Source of the DNA: Acidobacteriota bacterium
GTDB lineage: Bacteria; Acidobacteriota; Blastocatellia; Pyrinomonadales; Pyrinomonadaceae
DNA length: 64,000 nucleotides
Reading direction: 5' to 3'
Assembly: GCA_020199835.1 (NCBI GenBank)
Contig: JAIVJV010000004.1
Span: 124,001 to 188,000 of the forward strand
The notes under the pieces were generated by a model. That model did no database searches, was not told the origin of the DNA, and saw only the letters and a program-made list of their open reading frames with translations. Positions 26,121-34,797 of the stretch are shown here, one piece after another. The position numbers were made by a program, and so were the translations under genes. Position 1 is the stretch's first letter. Every line of letters starts with the position of its first letter.

Positions 26121-27676
26121 ATGGCCCGTCGAACAGAACAGTTAAGCGTCGGACGTCGACAGGTTACGGTCTCCAACCTGGACAAAGTACTGTATCCGGG
26201 CACACGCTTCACCAAAGCCAGAGTCATCGACTACTACGTCAAGATTTCCAAATACCTACTCCCGCACTTGAAAGATCATCCGGTCACGCTCAAACGCTTC
26301 CCCGATGGCGTGTTCGGCGAGGCTTTTTACGAGAAGGACGCGCCGTCATTCACGCCTTCCTGGGTCAAGACGGCCTCCGTGCCAAGGCGCGAAACAGCCG
26401 GCACTGATATCCGTTACATTGTCATCAACGATTTGCCTACACTCGTGTGGGCCGCCAACTACGCAGCACTCGAACTCCACCCGTTCCTTCATAAAGCAAC
26501 ACGCCTCGATCGTCCCACGTCAATCGTCTTCGATTGCGATCCTGGCGAAGGCGCCGAATTTCTCGATTGCGCCCGAGTCGCACTGATGTTGCGCGACGTG
26601 CTGAGAGAACTCGGCTTCGAATCCTATGCAAAGGTCTCCGGTTCGAAAGGTTTGCAGGTCTACGTTCCACTCAACTCACCAGTCACCTACGAGGAGACGC
26701 AACCACTCGCGAGAGGCATCGCACAACTTCTCGCGGAACGCGAACCAAAATCAATCGTCTGGCAAATGCCAAAACGGCTGCGCGCAAAGAAAGTCTTCAT
26801 CGATTGGAGTCAGAACACGGATTACAAGACAACGGTCAGTGTCTATTCCTTGCGCGCGAAGATCTATCGGCCGTATGTCTCAATGCCCGTCGAATGGGAC
26901 GAACTGTCAAACGCATTGAAGAAGCGCAACTCTGATTCGCTCTTCTTCACACCCGAAGAAGCAATCGAACGCGTTGCAAACGTGGGCGACCTGTTCAAGC
27001 CGGTGCTGACGCAAAAGCAAAAGTTTCCCACAGAACTCCGCCGCTACTTCGAGCAACAACAACATTCACCGAAATCACGGAGCACTGAAGCCCTCAAGCC
27101 TTACGCGGCTAAACGCGACTTCAGCAAAACAGCGGAGCCGAAACCAACCGTGCCCAGAGGCAGCCGGCAGGGAAGTCGGCGCCGTTTCGTGATCCAGAAA
27201 CACGCTGCGAGTCATTTGCATTACGACTTCCGTTTGGAGATGCACGACGTGCTGAAGTCCTGGTCCGTACCGAAAGGTCCGCCCTTCAAGAAAGACGAGC
27301 GACGGCTTTCGATGCCGACAGAAGATCATCCGATCGACTATCTGGACTTCGAAGGCATCATTCCGAAAGGACAGTACGGCGGTGGGACCGTGATGGTGTG
27401 GGACATCGGCACGTATGAACTTATCGAGGGAAACTACTACAAGGAGTGTTGCGCTTTCATTTGAACGGAACGAAGCTGAAAGGCGAGTGGACCCTGAAGC
27501 GTTTCGCTGAAGGACGAGACGACGGCGACACGCGCGATAAGTGGCACTTGATCAAGACCGGCAAAAACGCGCGCGCAGTATCGAGAAAGCGCCACGATCA
27601 ATCCGCCTTAACCAACCGAACAATGGTCGATATCGCTTCGGCTGCTGACGCCGTGTGGCAGAGTAATCGACGATGA
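26121..27676 (-). other. Placeholder for strand check: see plus-strand LigD entry
   Basis: No minus-strand gene is supported over this interval; the coding content is the plus-strand LigD polymerase-phosphoesterase described in the next entry. Confidence 0.05.
26121..27676 (+). pseudogene. ligD: LigD-type polymerase/3'-phosphoesterase (POL-PE), frameshifted
   Basis: End-joining protein with two LigD modules. Residues 1-310 are the primase-like polymerase: VSNLDKVLYPG, FDCDPGEG (catalytic acidic pair), SGSKGLQVYVPL and DWSQN. From ~350 the phosphoesterase domain begins: FVIQKHAASHLHYDFRLE, LKSWSVPKGP, DHPIDYLDFEG and GQYGGGTVMVWD. Just after NYYKE the frame breaks at ~27443-27446 and stops at 27462-27464. 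The next frame continues the domain (VLRFHLNGTKLKGEWTLKRF) to 27676. A single lost G would explain it (AAGGAG-G-TGTTGC). This is a real mutation, an assembly error or, less likely, frameshifting; no slippery heptamer is present. The ligase gene overlaps the end by 4 bp (ATGA). Confidence 0.85.
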
Positions 27677-28665
27677 AAACGGATCTGCGACAACTGCCAA
27701 AAGCTCGACTCGACTTCATCAAGCCGATGCTGGCGAAACCTGCGGCGCAACTGCCGGCCGGTTCGAATTGGGTCTACGAGTTGAAGCTCGATGGTTATCG
27801 CACGCTCGCTCTGAAGCAACGTAATGTCGTGACTCTCTTCTCGCGGCGCGGCAACACCATGAACCTGCACTTTCCCACCCTCGCGGCCGCGTGCGCGTTT
27901 CTGCCAAACGACACGATCGTTGACGGCGAAGTCGTCGTGTTGGACCAGAGCGGCAGACCTTCGTTCTCGGCGTTGCAGCACTCCCGGTTCACACCCGACG
28001 CGCTTTACTTCTACATTTTCGATCTGCTCGCTTACCAGGGAAAAGATCTTCGCAAACTCCCGCTTACGGAGCGCCGTCGTTTGCTGGAAGGTCACGCGTT
28101 GAAAGGAATGCGCGATCCAGTTCGTTTGTCCGCGGTTTTCAACCACAGTCCGAAGGCACTGATCGCGGCGGCGAAGAAAGCCGGACTCGAAGGCGTAATC
28201 GCAAAACGCGCGGACAGTAGATACGAAACCGGTGAGCGCAGCGGCGCGTGGGTGAAGTACAAAACCAACAAAGGCCAGGAACTCGTCATCGGCGGCTACA
28301 AGCCCGGGCCGAACGGTTTCGACTGCCTGCTGGTCGGCTATTACGAAGCCCGGAACTTGATCTTCATTGCAAAGATCCGCAACGGTTTCACGCCTGCGTT
28401 GCGGCGAGAAATAGCCGCGAAGTTCGGACCCCTCAGAACGTCACAATGTCCGTTTGCCAATCTTCCTGAGCCGGCAAGCGCACGGCGTGGCGAAGCGATC
28501 ACTGCGGAGGTCATGAAGCACATTCAGTGGTTGCGCCCGAAACTCGTCGCGCAGATTGAGTTCACCGAGCGGACTGAAGGGAATCATCTGAGGCATTCAC
28601 GATTTGTCGCGCTACGCGATGACAAAGCCGCTCGTGAAGTCAGAAAAGAGACCGCATATAGCTAA
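27673..28665 (+). CDS. ATP-dependent DNA ligase (LigD LIG module as separate protein)
   Basis: A 330-aa ATP-dependent DNA ligase, the third LigD module as its own gene. Motif I is YELKLDGYR with the adenylated K38, followed by LFSRRGNTMN (motif Ia), DGEVVVLD (motif III), FYIFDLLAY, EGVIAKRADSRY (motif IV) and WVKYK (motif V). The C-terminal OB fold has ELVIGGYKPG. It joins nicks or double-strand ends with the polymerase-phosphoesterase encoded upstream. The order POL-PE-LIG is as in mycobacterial LigD but split. No Ku gene is in the window. Confidence 0.92.
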   Translation: MKTDLRQLPKARLDFIKPMLAKPAAQLPAGSNWVYELKLDGYRTLALKQRNVVTLFSRRGNTMNLHFPTLAAACAFLPNDTIVDGEVVVLDQSGRPSFSALQHSRFTPDALYFYIFDLLAYQGKDLRKLPLTERRRLLEGHALKGMRDPVRLSAVFNHSPKALIAAAKKAGLEGVIAKRADSRYETGERSGAWVKYKTNKGQELVIGGYKPGPNGFDCLLVGYYEARNLIFIAKIRNGFTPALRREIAAKFGPLRTSQCPFANLPEPASARRGEAITAEVMKHIQWLRPKLVAQIEFTERTEGNHLRHSRFVALRDDKAAREVRKETAYS

Positions 28666-28786
28666 ACCTGCCGCTCGTCGGTACGCTAAGAGACATAGCC
28701 ATCAACACAGTTTTTCCGAGTCATCTGTGTTCTTTTGTGACGTTTTGTCGTTAGATTGGACTCCATCTCAACGGGGGTTCGAAGAT

Positions 28787-30742
28787 ATGAGCACCGGAAC
28801 TGAGCGTCGCAGCACCTGCCGCCGCACTGAAGACATTTATCGCAAAGCCATCGAGGACATACGAGATTACGCAATCTTCATGATTGGGCCCGACGGCCTG
28901 ATCACTAACTGGAACCTCGGAGCCCAGCAGATGCTGGGCTACACCGAAGAAGAGGTCATTGGCAAAGACGCCGCCAAGTTTTTTATTCCCGAAGACCGGG
29001 CGAAAGGTGTTCCGGAACAAGAGATGGCGACTGCTGCGACTGAGGGGCGCGCGGAAGATGAGCGGTGGCACATTCGCCGCGACGGCTCGCATTTCTGGGC
29101 GAGCGGCATCATGACGCCGGTCAGAGACGAGACGGGCAAGCTGATTGGATTTTCGAAGGTCATGCGAGACATGACCGAACGAAACAAGTTAACCCAGGAG
29201 CGCGACCGTTTCTTCGCGCTGTCCATGGACATGTTGACCATTGTTCATTTGGACGGCCGGCTTCAGCGAGTGAATCCGGCGTTTCAAAAAGTGTTGGGCT
29301 ACTCCGAAGAAGAACTGCTCTCGCGAAAAATCTTCGAATTGGTTCATCCGGATGACCGGGCAAAGACCATGAGTGGATACGTGGACCTCGGTAGGGGCAA
29401 GCCGGTCAAGCACATGGAGAACCGTTTGGGATGCAAGGACGGAACGTATCGGTGGGTGGCGTGGAGTTATTTCCCCGTGCCGGAGGACGGGCTTGCGTTT
29501 GGAGTCGGTCGCGACGTGACGGAACTTCGGCGGATGCACGAAGTGTTGCGTCTGCGTGCGGAAGAATTGGAGAACGCGAACCGTGTCAAAGATGAGTTTC
29601 TCGCAACGATGTCGCACGAACTGCGAACGCCGCTGACTTCAATACTCGGATGGTCGCGGTTGTTGCACTCGAATCAACTCTCCGACAAGGACAAGGAGCG
29701 TGCGATTCAGATCATCCAGCGAAACGCGGAAGCACAGTCGAAGTTGATCGAAGATCTGCTCGACGTTTCGCGCATCATCACTGGCAAACTAAAGATCGAG
29801 TTTCAACCGGTGTCGTTTGCAGCGATCACTGACACCGCGCTGAGTTCATTGCGACCGGCGCTTGACGCGAAGCAGCTTAAGCTCGAAGCGTCGATCGATC
29901 CTGCCGCCGGTCCGATCTCGGGAGACCCCGCGCGGTTACAACAGATCGTTACGAACCTGCTCTCGAACGCGATTAAGTTCACGCCGAACGGCGGGAAGAT
30001 CGATGTGCGCCTGCAACGCACCGACGCGCACGTGCGGCTCGATATAAAAGATACCGGAGTAGGAATATCGCCCGAACACCTGCCGCATATTTTTGAACGA
30101 TTCAAACAGGTTGATTCGTCGAACGTTCGCGCGCATGGCGGTCTTGGACTTGGGTTAGCCATAGTCGATTACCTGGTGCGTCAGCAGGGTGGAGCCGTGT
30201 TTGCAGCGAGTGGAGGCCCGGGTACGGGGTCGACGTTTAGCGTGGAGTTTCCGTTGACGTCATCAGAAGTCATCGGCGATTCGCGTCAGGCGGAAGGGGT
30301 TCCGCAACGACCGCTGGCGGTGTTGGAACGCGCAAACTCTACGATAGACGCCAGCTTACAAGATGTGCACATTCTGGTAGTGGAGGACGATCCTGACACG
30401 CAGGAGCTGCTCAAGACAGTTTTACGACGACACGGTGCGAACGTGACGACGGTTAGTTGTTGTAGCGACGCGCTCGCGGAAATCGCGTCGTCCAAACCTG
30501 ACGTAATCATCAGCGACATCGGAATGGCAGGTGAAAACGGGTATGAACTAATCAGGAAGATTCGATCGATGGATCCGGACACGGGAGGGCATATCCCGGC
30601 GATTGCGTTAACGGCATACGCGGGTGCGACCGATCGTCGCCGCGCGTTGTTGGCGGGGTTTCAAACTCACCTCGCGAAACCAGTCGAACCAGATGATCTG
30701 CTGGCGGTGATACTGAGTCTTACTTTTCAGCAAGAGGCCTGA
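28787..30742 (+). CDS. Hybrid sensor histidine kinase/response regulator (PAS-PAS-HisKA-HATPase-REC)
   Basis: A 651-aa soluble signal protein without membrane segments, so it senses a cytoplasmic cue. PAS domains at about 18-130 and 140-250 (each with PAC tail). HisKA has the phospho-acceptor H277 in ATMSHELRTPL. HATPase_c shows LLSNAIKFTPNGG (N box), DTGVGI (G1) and GGLGLGLAI (G2). A receiver domain (about 528-648) has DD534-535, the phospho-acceptor D577 (IISDIGM) and the conserved Lys in HLAKPV. Having both a transmitter and a receiver, it likely feeds a phosphorelay with a separate HPt protein. The frame runs 61 codons upstream of the chosen ATG, which has GGGGG at a suitable distance. 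Confidence 0.92.
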   Translation: MSTGTERRSTCRRTEDIYRKAIEDIRDYAIFMIGPDGLITNWNLGAQQMLGYTEEEVIGKDAAKFFIPEDRAKGVPEQEMATAATEGRAEDERWHIRRDGSHFWASGIMTPVRDETGKLIGFSKVMRDMTERNKLTQERDRFFALSMDMLTIVHLDGRLQRVNPAFQKVLGYSEEELLSRKIFELVHPDDRAKTMSGYVDLGRGKPVKHMENRLGCKDGTYRWVAWSYFPVPEDGLAFGVGRDVTELRRMHEVLRLRAEELENANRVKDEFLATMSHELRTPLTSILGWSRLLHSNQLSDKDKERAIQIIQRNAEAQSKLIEDLLDVSRIITGKLKIEFQPVSFAAITDTALSSLRPALDAKQLKLEASIDPAAGPISGDPARLQQIVTNLLSNAIKFTPNGGKIDVRLQRTDAHVRLDIKDTGVGISPEHLPHIFERFKQVDSSNVRAHGGLGLGLAIVDYLVRQQGGAVFAASGGPGTGSTFSVEFPLTSSEVIGDSRQAEGVPQRPLAVLERANSTIDASLQDVHILVVEDDPDTQELLKTVLRRHGANVTTVSCCSDALAEIASSKPDVIISDIGMAGENGYELIRKIRSMDPDTGGHIPAIALTAYAGATDRRRALLAGFQTHLAKPVEPDDLLAVILSLTFQQEA

Positions 30743-31542
30743 ACGGCGAGCATTGAGACTGAGCCGCCGTCGATTCCCTGTACGGGAAAGGTGATGGGGT
30801 CGTGCGGGCGTGTGGCGCCGAGGACGTAGAGCAATGGCAGGTAGTGATCGGGTGTTGGGATGGCGAGCAGGGCGTCGCGGCCGAGAGAGTCGTAGTTGAT
30901 GAGCGCGTCGAAGTTGGCGCCGTTGGCCCCCGTAGTAGCGGAGGTCATTAATTCTTTCGCCTGCGCTTCAAACCGCACTACCCAATCGTAAGGCTCGGGA
31001 GTGTGACGGCCCCACGCGTACGTGTGCAGGTTGTGGACCAGGTTGCCGCTGCCCATGATCAAAACCTGCTCCTCACGCAACGTTGCTAATCGCTTTCCGA
31101 GTTCGAAGTGAAAAGCGGGCGGCTGTGTTTCGTCGATACTCAATTGCACTACCGGTACATCTGCTGACGGATACACGTGACGCAACACGGACCATGTGCC
31201 GTGATCGAGTCCCCACGAGTGGTCCAACTCCACCGCGAGCGGCGCCAACAACTCCTGAACCCGCCGCGCAAGCTCAGGCGAACCCGGCGCACGATACTGC
31301 ACCTGATACAACTCACGCGGAAAGCCGCCGAAGTCGTGGATCGTGCGCGGCTCTGCCATTGCGGTGATGAGCGTCGCGGGCAAGTACCAGTGCGCGGACA
31401 CGCAAAGCACCGCCCGCGGACGTGGAATGGATTTCCCGATCGTCGCCCACGCTTCGGTCCAATCGTTATCCTGAACCGCGTTCATCGGGTTGCCGTGACC
31501 GAAAAAGATGGCCGGCATCGTTTGGTTTGCGGCAGCGCTCAT
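30727..31542 (-). CDS. DODA-type extradiol dioxygenase (LigB/YgiD family)
   Basis: A 271-aa protein of the class III extradiol ring-cleavage dioxygenase family. The opening MPAIFFGHGNPMNAV supplies the first metal His. The second is in SAHWYLPATL, and further ligand and acid residues are in LDHGTWSVLRHVYP and GSGNLVHNL. The closest recognised type is 4,5-DOPA dioxygenase (YgiD), which opens a catechol ring with non-heme Fe or Zn. The real substrate is unknown. The last 16 bp overlap the end of the convergent kinase gene. Confidence 0.9.
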   Translation of the reverse strand: MSAAANQTMPAIFFGHGNPMNAVQDNDWTEAWATIGKSIPRPRAVLCVSAHWYLPATLITAMAEPRTIHDFGGFPRELYQVQYRAPGSPELARRVQELLAPLAVELDHSWGLDHGTWSVLRHVYPSADVPVVQLSIDETQPPAFHFELGKRLATLREEQVLIMGSGNLVHNLHTYAWGRHTPEPYDWVVRFEAQAKELMTSATTGANGANFDALINYDSLGRDALLAIPTPDHYLPLLYVLGATRPHDPITFPVQGIDGGSVSMLAVQASC

Positions 31543-31545
31543 TAT

Positions 31546-32112
31546 TCACTGAACCCACGCGGCAGTCTTCAGCGCCCACACGCTATCGGGATATTTCTGT
31601 TGAAACTGGCCCGGCAGCTCACCCAGGACGGTATGATCGTTCGTCAGTTTGTAATGGCTGACCCCTTTCCAGTAAAGGGCTTCAGGCGCGGCTTTGCTGT
31701 TCGGATTACGATCGAGCACCGCTGTGTATCTGCGTTCCGCCTCAGCCCAGTTCTTACTCATGAACGAAACGCGCGCGAGGGCCATCTCCAACTGCGCGCG
31801 AAACTCGTCCGGCGGCAGATAACCCTCGATGCGATGGCGTTCCTCTCCTTTGGGATCGAGTATGAGCACAGTCGGTGTCCACACAGCGTCGAAGCGATGG
31901 AAATACGCGGGATTTTCTTTGATGTGAGCTGAGAGATTTACGAAGTTGTCGTTGATGAAGGCAGAGGTTTCGTCGTTGTCGTACGATTCGGCTTCCAGCC
32001 GAACGCATGCGCCTCAAGCAGGCGCGGCGCTGAAGTCAACGAGAAGTGGTTTTTTACTCGTTTGCGCTTCGCTGAGTGCAGCGTCTGCGTCTTTGATCCA
32101 GTTTACTTTCAT
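31546..32112 (-). CDS. Thioredoxin-like protein with probable selenocysteine (UxxC)
   Basis: The frame from ATG 32112 to the stop at 31546 (188 aa) is interrupted only by TGA at 32014-32016. Codon 33 falls in KPLLVDFSAAPA-U-GACVRLE, exactly where thioredoxins have the first Cys of C-x-x-C; Cys36 is the second. Everything downstream is thioredoxin-like (FINDNFVNL, FDAVWTPTVLILDP with cis-Pro) and then a TPR-like tail. Immediately 3' of TGA, after 10 nt, is a stem TTCGGCT-GGA-AGCCGAA: the apical loop lies 17 nt from the TGA, within the range I recall for bacterial SECIS elements. AAGGGAG precedes the ATG. The alternative is a nonsense mutation; the position and hairpin argue against it. It probably acts as a redox enzyme. 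Confidence 0.75.
31987..32003 (-). promoter_or_regulatory. Candidate bacterial SECIS hairpin
   Basis: On the transcript, TTCGGCT-GGA-AGCCGAA forms a 7-bp stem (8 with a G-U pair) with loop GGA, starting 10 nt after the in-frame TGA. A short stem with a G at the first loop position shortly after UGA is what SelB recognises in bacteria. Confidence 0.6.
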
Positions 32113-32131
32113 TTCTTTGTCTCCCTTAAAG

Positions 32132-32178
32132 GCAAAAATAATAATGGCGCGGGTACTCTACGTTAACGTACCCGCGCC
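32132..32178 (-). terminator. Intrinsic terminator of the cupredoxin gene
   Basis: An 11-bp perfect stem, GGCGCGGGTAC / GTACCCGCGCC (32146-32156 and 32168-32178), with an 11-nt loop and followed on the minus strand by ATTATTATTTTTGCC. It lies between the cupredoxin-like gene and the selenoprotein gene, so the latter needs its own start or read-through. Confidence 0.8.
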
Positions 32179-32197
32179 ATGTTTGCGAAACGATGAA

Positions 32198-32791
32198 TCA
32201 GTGACGATGCGCTTTACCCGTTGCCGGACTCGCTTGCCCGCCGGGCTGGTGAACTTCGATGATGGTCCGCATCCACGGATGGATGCAGCATTGAAACAGG
32301 TGCGTGCCAACCGGAAGTTCCGAACTTCCAGCCGTTGGACCTTGTTCAGTCGCACCCGCGGGAATAAAAACTAACCCTGGAACATTCAGACACTCCGGTG
32401 CAGGAACCGGATTGCCTGAAAGTGCATTCAGGTCCGGAATAAATCCACCGCCGAAAGTAGCGACGGGAGTAAAGGTGTGTGCCTCGCCGCCGCGATTTTC
32501 AATCAAAGTCGGACGGCCAACGTTGACCTGCATGTTGCTCGGTTGATTACGCCATTTGTGGACGTCCTGGGTTTCTTCCAGCTCTTCGATAAACTCCTGG
32601 AACGTGGTGTGACCGTTGCCGATGCAAGTGCCTTCACCCAGCACGGCATTGAAGGTGGTAGGCTCACAATCATCATACATACGGATCTTCTTGTCGCCCT
32701 GAACGGCGCCGGCCGGTGTCGTCAGACTCATCATGGCCATTGCGGCCAACGCGACCCACACGGCGGCTTGAATAGTTAACTTTCGCTTCAT
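32198..32791 (-). CDS. Secreted cupredoxin-like (plastocyanin-like) protein
   Basis: A 197-aa protein with a signal peptide (residues 1-29, cleavage after AGA/V). Near the end, GGEAHTFTPV (H105), then FQCCIHPWMR (C168 or C169, H171, M174), gives the His...Cys...His...Met set of a type 1 copper site. The ~60 residues between resemble other acidobacterial cupredoxins with Cys pairs (DDCEP, GEGTC). Presumably a periplasmic electron carrier or copper buffer. Divergent from the copper operon. GGAGGG lies 7 bases before the ATG at 32791; the frame is open further upstream. Confidence 0.85.
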   Translation of the reverse strand: MKRKLTIQAAVWVALAAMAMMSLTTPAGAVQGDKKIRMYDDCEPTTFNAVLGEGTCIGNGHTTFQEFIEELEETQDVHKWRNQPSNMQVNVGRPTLIENRGGEAHTFTPVATFGGGFIPDLNALSGNPVPAPECLNVPGLVFIPAGATEQGPTAGSSELPVGTHLFQCCIHPWMRTIIEVHQPGGQASPATGKAHRH

Positions 32792-32876
32792 TTTGAACCC
32801 TCCTGACCGCCCGTCCCTTTGTTTATTCTGGGGTGAGGCGCGGCCTAAAAATTTGAATGGTAAGACAGCGTCGAAC

Positions 32877-32905
32877 CCTATACACCTGCCTGCTGAGCTT
32901 GTCAA
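32877..32905 (-). promoter_or_regulatory. Sigma70-type promoter of the cupredoxin gene
   Basis: On the minus strand TTGACA (32905-32900) and TATAGG (32882-32877), spacer 17 bp, predict a start near 32870 and an untranslated leader of about 80 nt. Confidence 0.6.
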
Positions 32906-32913
32906 TAAATATG

Positions 32914-32922
32914 TGCTATAGT
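32914..32922 (+). promoter_or_regulatory. Extended -10 promoter for the copper operon
   Basis: TGC-TATAGT is an extended -10 element 15 bp upstream of the first ATG of the plus-strand operon. No standard -35 is present. The leader would be very short, and the overlapping divergent -35 element suggests joint control by one regulator. Confidence 0.4.
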
Positions 32923-32936
32923 GCGTAGCCTCAATC

Positions 32937-33365
32937 ATGAACAGGCGGTTTGTAGCGACGGCATTCATTGCTCTGACAGTGGTATTCAGTCAGGGTGGTG
33001 GTAGTGCGCTCGCCGCAATCTGTCCTCATCTGCGCTCGTTGAACACCGCTTGTCACGAGATGCAGACGCAGGAAGTTAACGCTAACCATCACGAAGTCGA
33101 GCGTGCGAACGGCCACGCGTTTGATCGAACAGACTCGACCGCGCCGTGTAATCACTGTGCGGTGCACTCGCGCACTAAGCGCGACGATTCCACGTTGCAA
33201 CCGGCGAACACCTCGCAGCGCGCGAGCGATCTGACGATTTCAATGCCAGGATCCGTCGCTGGTCCGCCGCCGCTTTCAAAGGCGATCGCGTGGGTGGCAA
33301 AAGCTCATGGCCCGCCGCGCGACGCCGGTCCACTACATCTCCTCAACAACGTCTTCCGCATTTAG
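32937..33365 (+). CDS. Secreted Cys/His-rich protein, possible metal binder
   Basis: A 142-aa protein. A signal peptide covers residues 1-27 (cleavage near ALA). The mature part has two clusters of possible ligands: ICPHLRSLNTACHEMQ and later CNHCAVHS, with further His between (NHHEVERANGHAF). Together they give four Cys, about seven His and a Met. No known family was recognised. It is the first gene of the putative copper operon, 85 bp before the TolC-like gene, so a periplasmic copper-scavenging role is plausible. Confidence 0.65.
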   Translation: MNRRFVATAFIALTVVFSQGGGSALAAICPHLRSLNTACHEMQTQEVNANHHEVERANGHAFDRTDSTAPCNHCAVHSRTKRDDSTLQPANTSQRASDLTISMPGSVAGPPPLSKAIAWVAKAHGPPRDAGPLHLLNNVFRI

Positions 33366-33450
33366 TTCCCTCCAAAACTAACGTGTCGAACTGTGCGCGC
33401 AGGCAATGGTCTGCGTGAATCTCGTTTACCCATTCCAATAGGGGGAATAA

Positions 33451-34797
33451 ATGAATCCTAAAGCGCTGATCATCCACGCTTTTGCACTGCTGTTTTTACT
33501 GAGTGCAACTGCGTTGGGCCAAGTGGTAAGCGAGCCGCGCCGCGAAGTTATACCCACCGGTCCAGTGATGAAACTGGACGACTTCGAAGCGATGGCGCTG
33601 CAACGCAACCCGACGCTCGCACAAGCCGACGCAGCGATTCGCGCGGCTGAAGGCCGGCAACGGCAGGCGGGTCTTTTCCCCAATCCCGTCGCTGGTTACT
33701 TTCTCGAAGAGCTTGCGTTCCGCTCGCCCGGTGAGACTGCGGAACAAGGCGCCTTCATCGAACAGACGATCCCACTCGGCGGCAAGTTGGGCAAAGCGCG
33801 AAACGTGTTCGCACGCGAACGAGATCAGGTGGTGATTCAGGCCGAAGCACAGCGTCTGCGCATCACCAACTCCATTCGCATGCTGTACTTCGAGACTCTC
33901 GGCGCGCAGCGTTTGGTTGAACTACGCGCTGACTTGTCGCAACTCGCGCGTGAAGCAGTCGCGATCACGAGGGAATTGGCGAACGTCGGCCAGGCAGACC
34001 GGCCGGACCAGTTGGAGATCGAGATCGAAGCAGAGCGCGCGGAGATCGAGTTTCTCAACGCGCAAAACGATTGGACGCGCGCGTGGCAAACACTCGCGGC
34101 GATGGTCGGTAATCCGGCGCTACCGGCAGCGCGTCTCGCCGGCAATCCGGAAGACGATCTGCCATTGTTAAACGAAACCCAGTTGCTCGACACGTTGCTT
34201 CAGCAGAGTCCGGATCTTCGTGTCGCTGCCGCAGGCGTGGAACGTGCGCGGGCAATAGTCGTGCGCGAACGCGCCGAACGCGTTCCCGATCTCTTCCTGC
34301 GTGGCGGTCTGGGTTACAGCTACGAACGATTCGAACCCGTTTCTCCTGCGCTCGTGGGCCAGCGCAAAGGTCTGCAAGGACGCCTCGAGGTCGGCGTAAA
34401 CGTTCCGATTTTCAATCGCAACCAGGGTGGAATTGCGGCCGCAGAAGCGGAGTTGGCGATTGCCGAGCGCGATCTCGAACGCATGAACCTGGAGTTGCGC
34501 ACGCGCTTCGCCGGAGGCTTTCGCGAGTATCGCAACGCGCAGCAACTGGTCCAGCGCTATCGCACGCAGGTGATTCCGCGCGCACGCGAAGCGTATCAAA
34601 TGTATTTAACGAATTTCCGCCAGATGGCCGCGGCTTATCCGCAAGTGCTGATCGCACAACGCACGCTCTTTCAGGTCGAAGTCGAGTATGTGAGAGCGCT
34701 GGTTCAACTGCGTGAACGAGCGATTGGCTTGCGTGGTTTTCTGCTTGACGGCGGTTTGGATCCAATCAGAGGAGTAGAAAGAAATGAGCGACAGTAG
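33451..34797 (+). CDS. TolC family outer membrane efflux protein
   Basis: A 448-aa outer-membrane factor. Signal peptide 1-22. Two repeats of the outer_membrane_efflux domain (LDDFEAMALQRNPTLAQADAAI... and LNETQLLDTLLQQSPDLRVAAAG...), made of long helices that form the periplasmic tunnel of CusC-type channels. Conserved PLGGKLGKARN and PIFNRNQGGIAAAEAEL turn blocks match the copper/silver CzcC-like branch. It is coupled to the multicopper oxidase by a 14-bp overlap. No membrane-fusion or RND partner gene is adjacent. Confidence 0.93.
   Translation: MNPKALIIHAFALLFLLSATALGQVVSEPRREVIPTGPVMKLDDFEAMALQRNPTLAQADAAIRAAEGRQRQAGLFPNPVAGYFLEELAFRSPGETAEQGAFIEQTIPLGGKLGKARNVFARERDQVVIQAEAQRLRITNSIRMLYFETLGAQRLVELRADLSQLAREAVAITRELANVGQADRPDQLEIEIEAERAEIEFLNAQNDWTRAWQTLAAMVGNPALPAARLAGNPEDDLPLLNETQLLDTLLQQSPDLRVAAAGVERARAIVVRERAERVPDLFLRGGLGYSYERFEPVSPALVGQRKGLQGRLEVGVNVPIFNRNQGGIAAAEAELAIAERDLERMNLELRTRFAGGFREYRNAQQLVQRYRTQVIPRAREAYQMYLTNFRQMAAAYPQVLIAQRTLFQVEVEYVRALVQLRERAIGLRGFLLDGGLDPIRGVERNERQ

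Noticed and set aside
27435-27465. Programmed -1 frameshifting in the LigD phosphoesterase domain
   Set aside because: No slippery heptamer or downstream pseudoknot is visible, so a mutation or sequencing error is more likely.
26121-27676. Minus-strand placeholder listed in the features for this interval
   Set aside because: It is not a gene; only the plus-strand LigD frame is supported. It carries near-zero confidence and should be ignored.
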